In this document: positions 61,074-64,000 of the stretch, piece by piece
How the letters are laid out: each line of letters starts with the position of its first letter
How positions within the stretch are numbered: position 1 is the first letter of the stretch
From: JBBDLF01 sp040879025
GTDB taxonomy: Bacteria; Pseudomonadota; Gammaproteobacteria; Pseudomonadales; Pseudohongiellaceae
Assembly (NCBI GenBank): GCA_040879025.1
Contig: JBBDLF010000038.1
Span: 1-64,000 of the forward strand
Reading direction: 5' to 3'
Length of the DNA: 64,000 nt
Position numbers and translations under genes: made by a program
The notes under the pieces: generated by a model
The model's input: only the letters and a program-made list of their open reading frames with translations
Database searches by the model: none
Told to the model about the DNA's origin: nothing

Positions 61074-61802
61074 TCAAAACCGGAACCTGTCTCCCAGATA
61101 TACTTCCCGTACTTTCTTGTCCGCCAACAGCTCTGGAGGGGGGCCCTCCTTGATTACCTGGCCTTCATTGATAATGTAGGCTTTCTCACAGATATCGAGG
61201 GTTTCCCGCACGTTGTGATCGGTGAGCAAAATACCAATTCCGCGCGACTTGAGGTGAGAAATTATCTGTTTGATATCGCTGACCGATATCGGGTCGACAC
61301 CCGCGAAAGGCTCATCCAGAAGGATGAATCCGGGTTCGGTTGCCAGCGCCCGGGCTATTTCGGTTCGGCGTCTCTCGCCGCCGGAGAGACTCATACCCTT
61401 GTTCTTGCGGATATGCATGATATGGAATTCCTGTAACAGGGTCTCCAGTTTTTGAAATCGCTGACTCTTGTCCAGGTCCTTGCGGGTTTCGAGTATTGCG
61501 AGGACATTGTCCTCAACAGACAGCGAACGAAATATGGAAGAATCCTGCGGCAGATAGCCCAGGCCATGAGAAGCTCTGACGTGAATAGGCCGGGAAGTGA
61601 TATCAACATTGTTGATGGTGACTTTGCCGCTGTCCGCGCCTACCAACCCCACAATCATGTAAAAGCAGGTGGTTTTCCCAGCGCCGTTAGGCCCCAGCAG
61701 CCCCACGATTTCGCCGCTTTTTACCTGGAGTGAAACATCCCTGACAACCTTTCGGCCCTTATAGCTCTTCGCCAGATGAGATGCCTGCAGGATGTTCATC
61801 AA
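61074..61802 (-). CDS. lptB: LPS export ABC ATPase LptB
   Basis: A 242-residue ABC ATPase powering lipopolysaccharide transport from the inner membrane with LptF/LptG. Walker A is LLGPNGAGKTTCFYMIVG, the signature is MSLSGGERRRTEIARAL and Walker B is FILLDEPFAGVDP, with the switch His in LLTDHNVRE. Its start overlaps the lptA stop by 4 bases, as in most gammaproteobacteria. Confidence 0.97.
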   Translation of the reverse strand: MMNILQASHLAKSYKGRKVVRDVSLQVKSGEIVGLLGPNGAGKTTCFYMIVGLVGADSGKVTINNVDITSRPIHVRASHGLGYLPQDSSIFRSLSVEDNVLAILETRKDLDKSQRFQKLETLLQEFHIMHIRKNKGMSLSGGERRRTEIARALATEPGFILLDEPFAGVDPISVSDIKQIISHLKSRGIGILLTDHNVRETLDICEKAYIINEGQVIKEGPPPELLADKKVREVYLGDRFRF

Positions 61803-62299
61803 TTCTGTTGACGGCTAAGGACGCCTTCACAATCCTCGCCCTCAAGGTCGTTGGACTCAAGGTGATATTCAACTCTGGCACAGTGGTTGACCAGGCCTGG
61901 TTGTTCGAAGCGAACATCACCGACCAACTCGACTATCGCCTCGGTCCCGGTATGGTAATGAATGGTCGAGCTGGTTCCCCGGGCCATCTCGCCGTCTTCG
62001 TTGATCTGCTGCAGATAGCTTGCGGGAGAGCCGGTTACCGTGACTCGTAGCAGGTCTTCAGTGTCCAGGTTGTAGACGAAACTGGCCACTGTGCCGCTGA
62101 GCTCAATAGTACCCTGTCTCACGTATACGTTGTCGGTAAGCGTAAGTATGCGTGTGTTTCCTTCCACACGAACGGTCTGCCGGTCCGAACTGTATTCGAC
62201 GTCCTGGTCGCGATCAGATTCCAGCGCGCGTGTGGCAATGGGGAAAAAAGCAGACAGCAACAGTGCAGACAATATCGCTCTATTCGCTTGTTGTTGCAT
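61799..62299 (-). CDS. lptA: LPS transport periplasmic protein LptA
   Basis: LptA polymerises into the periplasmic bridge that carries LPS to the outer membrane. From the ATG at 62299 (GGGGAAGG just upstream) it is 166 residues with a signal peptide MQQQANRAILSALLLSAFFP ending near TRALES. The mature part has the OstA-type beta repeats (VRVEGNTRILTLTDNVYVRQ, EGNT and TIEL strands). The start lies 20 bases inside the lptC 3' end, so translation is coupled. A longer in-frame start is unlikely because it would bury the signal. Confidence 0.93.
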   Translation of the reverse strand: MQQQANRAILSALLLSAFFPIATRALESDRDQDVEYSSDRQTVRVEGNTRILTLTDNVYVRQGTIELSGTVASFVYNLDTEDLLRVTVTGSPASYLQQINEDGEMARGTSSTIHYHTGTEAIVELVGDVRFEQPGLVNHCARVEYHLESNDLEGEDCEGVLSRQQN

Positions 62300-62873
62300 A
62301 CCTTCCCCTGACGTCATTTTGGAACGAGATCTCATTGTCCGCGAGGTTGGCGAACATGCCGGTTGCTGTCTGACTGAACGGTCCGGAAACCATGAAAACC
62401 GGCAGGTCCGTCATGACGGTTTTGCGATCAGGATTCACGGCCAATTGCTCGGTCTCCAGAACGGTGCGGCGGCCGTGCTGATCGATTCCGTAGATCCTAA
62501 CATTACCAATCAGATTTATTTCCTGATCGTTGGATGGCATGCCATTGGTCCGGGCTGCGGAGATTCTGCCCGAATTGGCGACGATATTCCAGCGTGAATC
62601 CTGTTCCTGATAAAGCTGGACAAGAGGAGCGGTGAATTCAGTGATATCTGTAAGGTAATGTATTTGCCGGGTGGCGCTCAGAGTATATTCGATATCTCCC
62701 TGTTCGTTATAGTGGACGGTATTGATCCCTTCTGAATAAATATCATAGGCAGGCTCCTGCCTGTCTGCGAACTCTTCCGGCTGGCGGGTGGCGGATTCGA
62801 AGATCGTGATGCCTGTGAATACGAGCACGGCGATCAGGCCGGGGATAATGAGTAAGCGCAGGTTTTGCATCAT
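62280..62873 (-). CDS. lptC: LPS export protein LptC
   Basis: A 197-residue inner-membrane protein with one N-terminal helix (about 5-24, LRLLIIPGLIAVLVFTGITI) and a periplasmic beta-jellyroll that takes LPS from LptBFG and hands it to LptA. EGINTVHYNEQGDIEYTLSA and QEINLIGNVRIYG are typical of the LptC/YrbK family. It follows kdsC with only 2 bases between. Confidence 0.93.
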   Translation of the reverse strand: MMQNLRLLIIPGLIAVLVFTGITIFESATRQPEEFADRQEPAYDIYSEGINTVHYNEQGDIEYTLSATRQIHYLTDITEFTAPLVQLYQEQDSRWNIVANSGRISAARTNGMPSNDQEINLIGNVRIYGIDQHGRRTVLETEQLAVNPDRKTVMTDLPVFMVSGPFSQTATGMFANLADNEISFQNDVRGRYATTSE

Positions 62874-62875
62874 GG

Positions 62876-63388
62876 TCAGGCCTGTCTGGTCTCAAGCAGG
62901 AAATCACAAACTTCCCGCACAGCCCCCGAGCCACCTTCTGTGTCGGTTTCCAGATCGGCGGCTTCTCTCACCTGTTTGTGACCGTTGGGCACAGTGATTC
63001 CAATTCCCGCGGCCCGAAGAGCCGGCAGATCCAGCAGGTCGTCGCCAACGTAGGCAGTAGCGCTGGCATCGATTTGCAGTGATTGCAGTAACTCCTGAAG
63101 CGCCGCCAGTTTGTCCTCTCTACCCTGAAACACTAACTCGACCCCCATTTCAGCCGCCCGCCTGGCGACAGGCTCGGATTTGCGGCCGGTGATAATAGCT
63201 ACCCTTACACCCGCAGCTTGCAGCAGCTTGATGCCGTGACCGTCAAGAATGTGGAACGCCTTGATTTCCTCGCCTGTGCTGCCGTAATAGAGTTTGCCAT
63301 CTGTCAGCACCCCATCCACATCCAGTACCAGAAGCGAGAGGCCAGCCGCGAGCCGGGTAATTTCCTGTGTTGGACTATTGAATTTCAT
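62876..63388 (-). CDS. kdsC: 3-deoxy-D-manno-octulosonate 8-phosphate phosphatase
   Basis: KdsC removes phosphate from Kdo-8-P, a step to the LPS sugar Kdo. This 170-residue C0-type HAD phosphatase has LVLDVDGVLTDGKLYYG with both catalytic Asp, IITGRKSEPVARRAAEMG, the Lys in GREDKLAALQE and the metal-binding YVGDDLLDLPALRAAGI. Order kdsD-kdsC-lptC-lptA-lptB is standard. Confidence 0.96.
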   Translation of the reverse strand: MKFNSPTQEITRLAAGLSLLVLDVDGVLTDGKLYYGSTGEEIKAFHILDGHGIKLLQAAGVRVAIITGRKSEPVARRAAEMGVELVFQGREDKLAALQELLQSLQIDASATAYVGDDLLDLPALRAAGIGITVPNGHKQVREAADLETDTEGGSGAVREVCDFLLETRQA

Positions 63389-63429
63389 GGTGACTTATCG
63401 CTGTCTTTCTCTGTGAGAGATCACCCGGG

Positions 63430-64000
63430 TCAGACGACTTTCGCCTGTAACAGGTCGTGCATCTTGATTATGCCACAGAGCTTGTTGTCGTGACCCCGGA
63501 CCAGCAATACGTAAACCAGGCTTTCCTGCATGACCCTGGCGGCTTCCACCGCCAATGCATTGTCGCTGACGTGTTTGAAATGAGTGGACATGACTTCCTC
63601 AATGCGTGTCTTCTGAATGTCCCTGCCCGCATCGAGTGTGCGCCTCAGATCCCCGTCAGTGAAAACACCACATACACTGCCGGTCTCGTCGATTACAGTG
63701 GTGAGTCCGAAGCCTTTGGTCGTCATTTCAAGCAGGGCGTCGCTGAGCGGCGTACCGAAATTCACCTTCGGAATACTGTCTCCGCTGTGCATGATGTCCC
63801 TGACTTTCAATAGCAATCTGCGGCCGAGGTTACCCCCCGGGTGAGAATAGGCGAAGTCCTCCGGCGTGAATCCGCGAGCCTCCAACAGCGCCATGGCCAG
63901 CGCGTCTCCGAGAACAAGCGCTACCGTGGTGCTGGTTGTCGGTGCCAGTCCAAGGGGGCAGGCCTCAACTTCAACACTGCCGTCAAGGTTGATATCCGCT
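63430..64000 (-). CDS. kdsD: Arabinose 5-phosphate isomerase, partial
   Basis: The gene runs off the right edge; only the C-terminal ~190 residues are here. The visible part starts in the sugar isomerase (SIS) domain with EACPLGLAPTTSTTVALVLG and AFSH-type AYSHPGGNLGRRLLL. Two CBS domains follow, VRDIMHSGDSIPKVNFGTPL and IEEVMSTHFKHVSDNALAVE, typical of KdsD/KpsF. It makes arabinose 5-phosphate for Kdo synthesis and lies 41 bases upstream of kdsC. Confidence 0.95.
   Translation of the reverse strand, partial: ADINLDGSVEVEACPLGLAPTTSTTVALVLGDALAMALLEARGFTPEDFAYSHPGGNLGRRLLLKVRDIMHSGDSIPKVNFGTPLSDALLEMTTKGFGLTTVIDETGSVCGVFTDGDLRRTLDAGRDIQKTRIEEVMSTHFKHVSDNALAVEAARVMQESLVYVLLVRGHDNKLCGIIKMHDLLQAKVV

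Noticed and set aside
1..64000. CRISPR arrays, insertion sequences, prophage, rRNA
   Set aside because: No regularly spaced repeats, transposase, phage structural or rRNA sequence was seen on reading both strands.

Overview
The window is a 64 kb chromosomal segment of a gammaproteobacterium, probably marine or saline and close to the Pseudomonadales/Cellvibrionales side of the class. The evidence is gene order. dksA, gluQRS, cbrX, cbrA, cbrB, an RNA-like gap, pcnB, panB, panC and acs follow the Pseudomonas arrangement. kdsD, kdsC, lptC, lptA, lptB, rpoN, ptsN, rapZ, ptsH (npr) and mgtE follow the usual gammaproteobacterial one. Sodium-coupled carriers (an AGCS and an SSS symporter) and a membrane pyrophosphatase with the K+-dependent signature fit a salt-water life. 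No species can be named from this.

Layout. 1-4.7 kb is an accessory-looking block on the minus strand: an anchored amidohydrolase, a c-type cytochrome, a membrane protein, a broken DUF4386-like gene and a GST. A ~100 bp direct repeat lies just past the stop codons of the amidohydrolase and the GST. 4.8-9.7 kb holds tRNA-Thr(CGU), selB (whose frame runs into the tRNA), lldP and an SDR gene. 9.8-15.1 kb holds lemA, an M48 protease and ppdK. 15.1-18.3 kb is an AT-richer island: an unrecognised GNAT-like protein and an ICMT-like membrane methyltransferase, divergent from a membrane-anchored degenerate class III cyclase, and closed by a long hairpin. 18.3-29 kb holds a hydroxyacid dehydrogenase, selA, a Bcr/CflA exporter and the DUF58/TgpA/MoxR/TPR operon. 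29-36.3 kb holds thiolase, acs, panC, panB, a deoxynucleoside kinase and pcnB. 36.3-43 kb is the catabolite-control locus. 43-48.5 kb holds an aminotransferase, a Rieske protein, a Cys/Met-type PLP enzyme, an unknown membrane protein and a coiled-coil lipoprotein. 48.7-55.6 kb holds the pyrophosphatase, Mrp and three transport genes. 55.7-64 kb holds darP, mgtE, the nitrogen PTS, rpoN and the Lpt/Kdo genes, running off the right edge.

The most notable observation is a candidate CrcZ-type regulatory RNA in the ~720 bp between cbrB and pcnB. It has a sigma-54 -24/-12 promoter, GTARCA/TGTTAC half-sites upstream, and six A-rich clusters of the AAnAAnAA type that Hfq/Crc binds in Pseudomonas. The sensor (CbrA), activator (CbrB), sigma factor (RpoN) and decoy RNA are all in this window. 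Two likely targets, lldP and the AGCS symporter, carry AAnAAnAA motifs at their ribosome-binding regions. Together these would form a readable carbon catabolite repression circuit.

The second candidate is the 15.4-18.2 kb module of GNAT-like protein, membrane methyltransferase and membrane cyclase. It looks like a small-molecule synthesis and signalling unit, but its function cannot be settled from sequence alone. All family calls here are from reading motifs; no database search was run.
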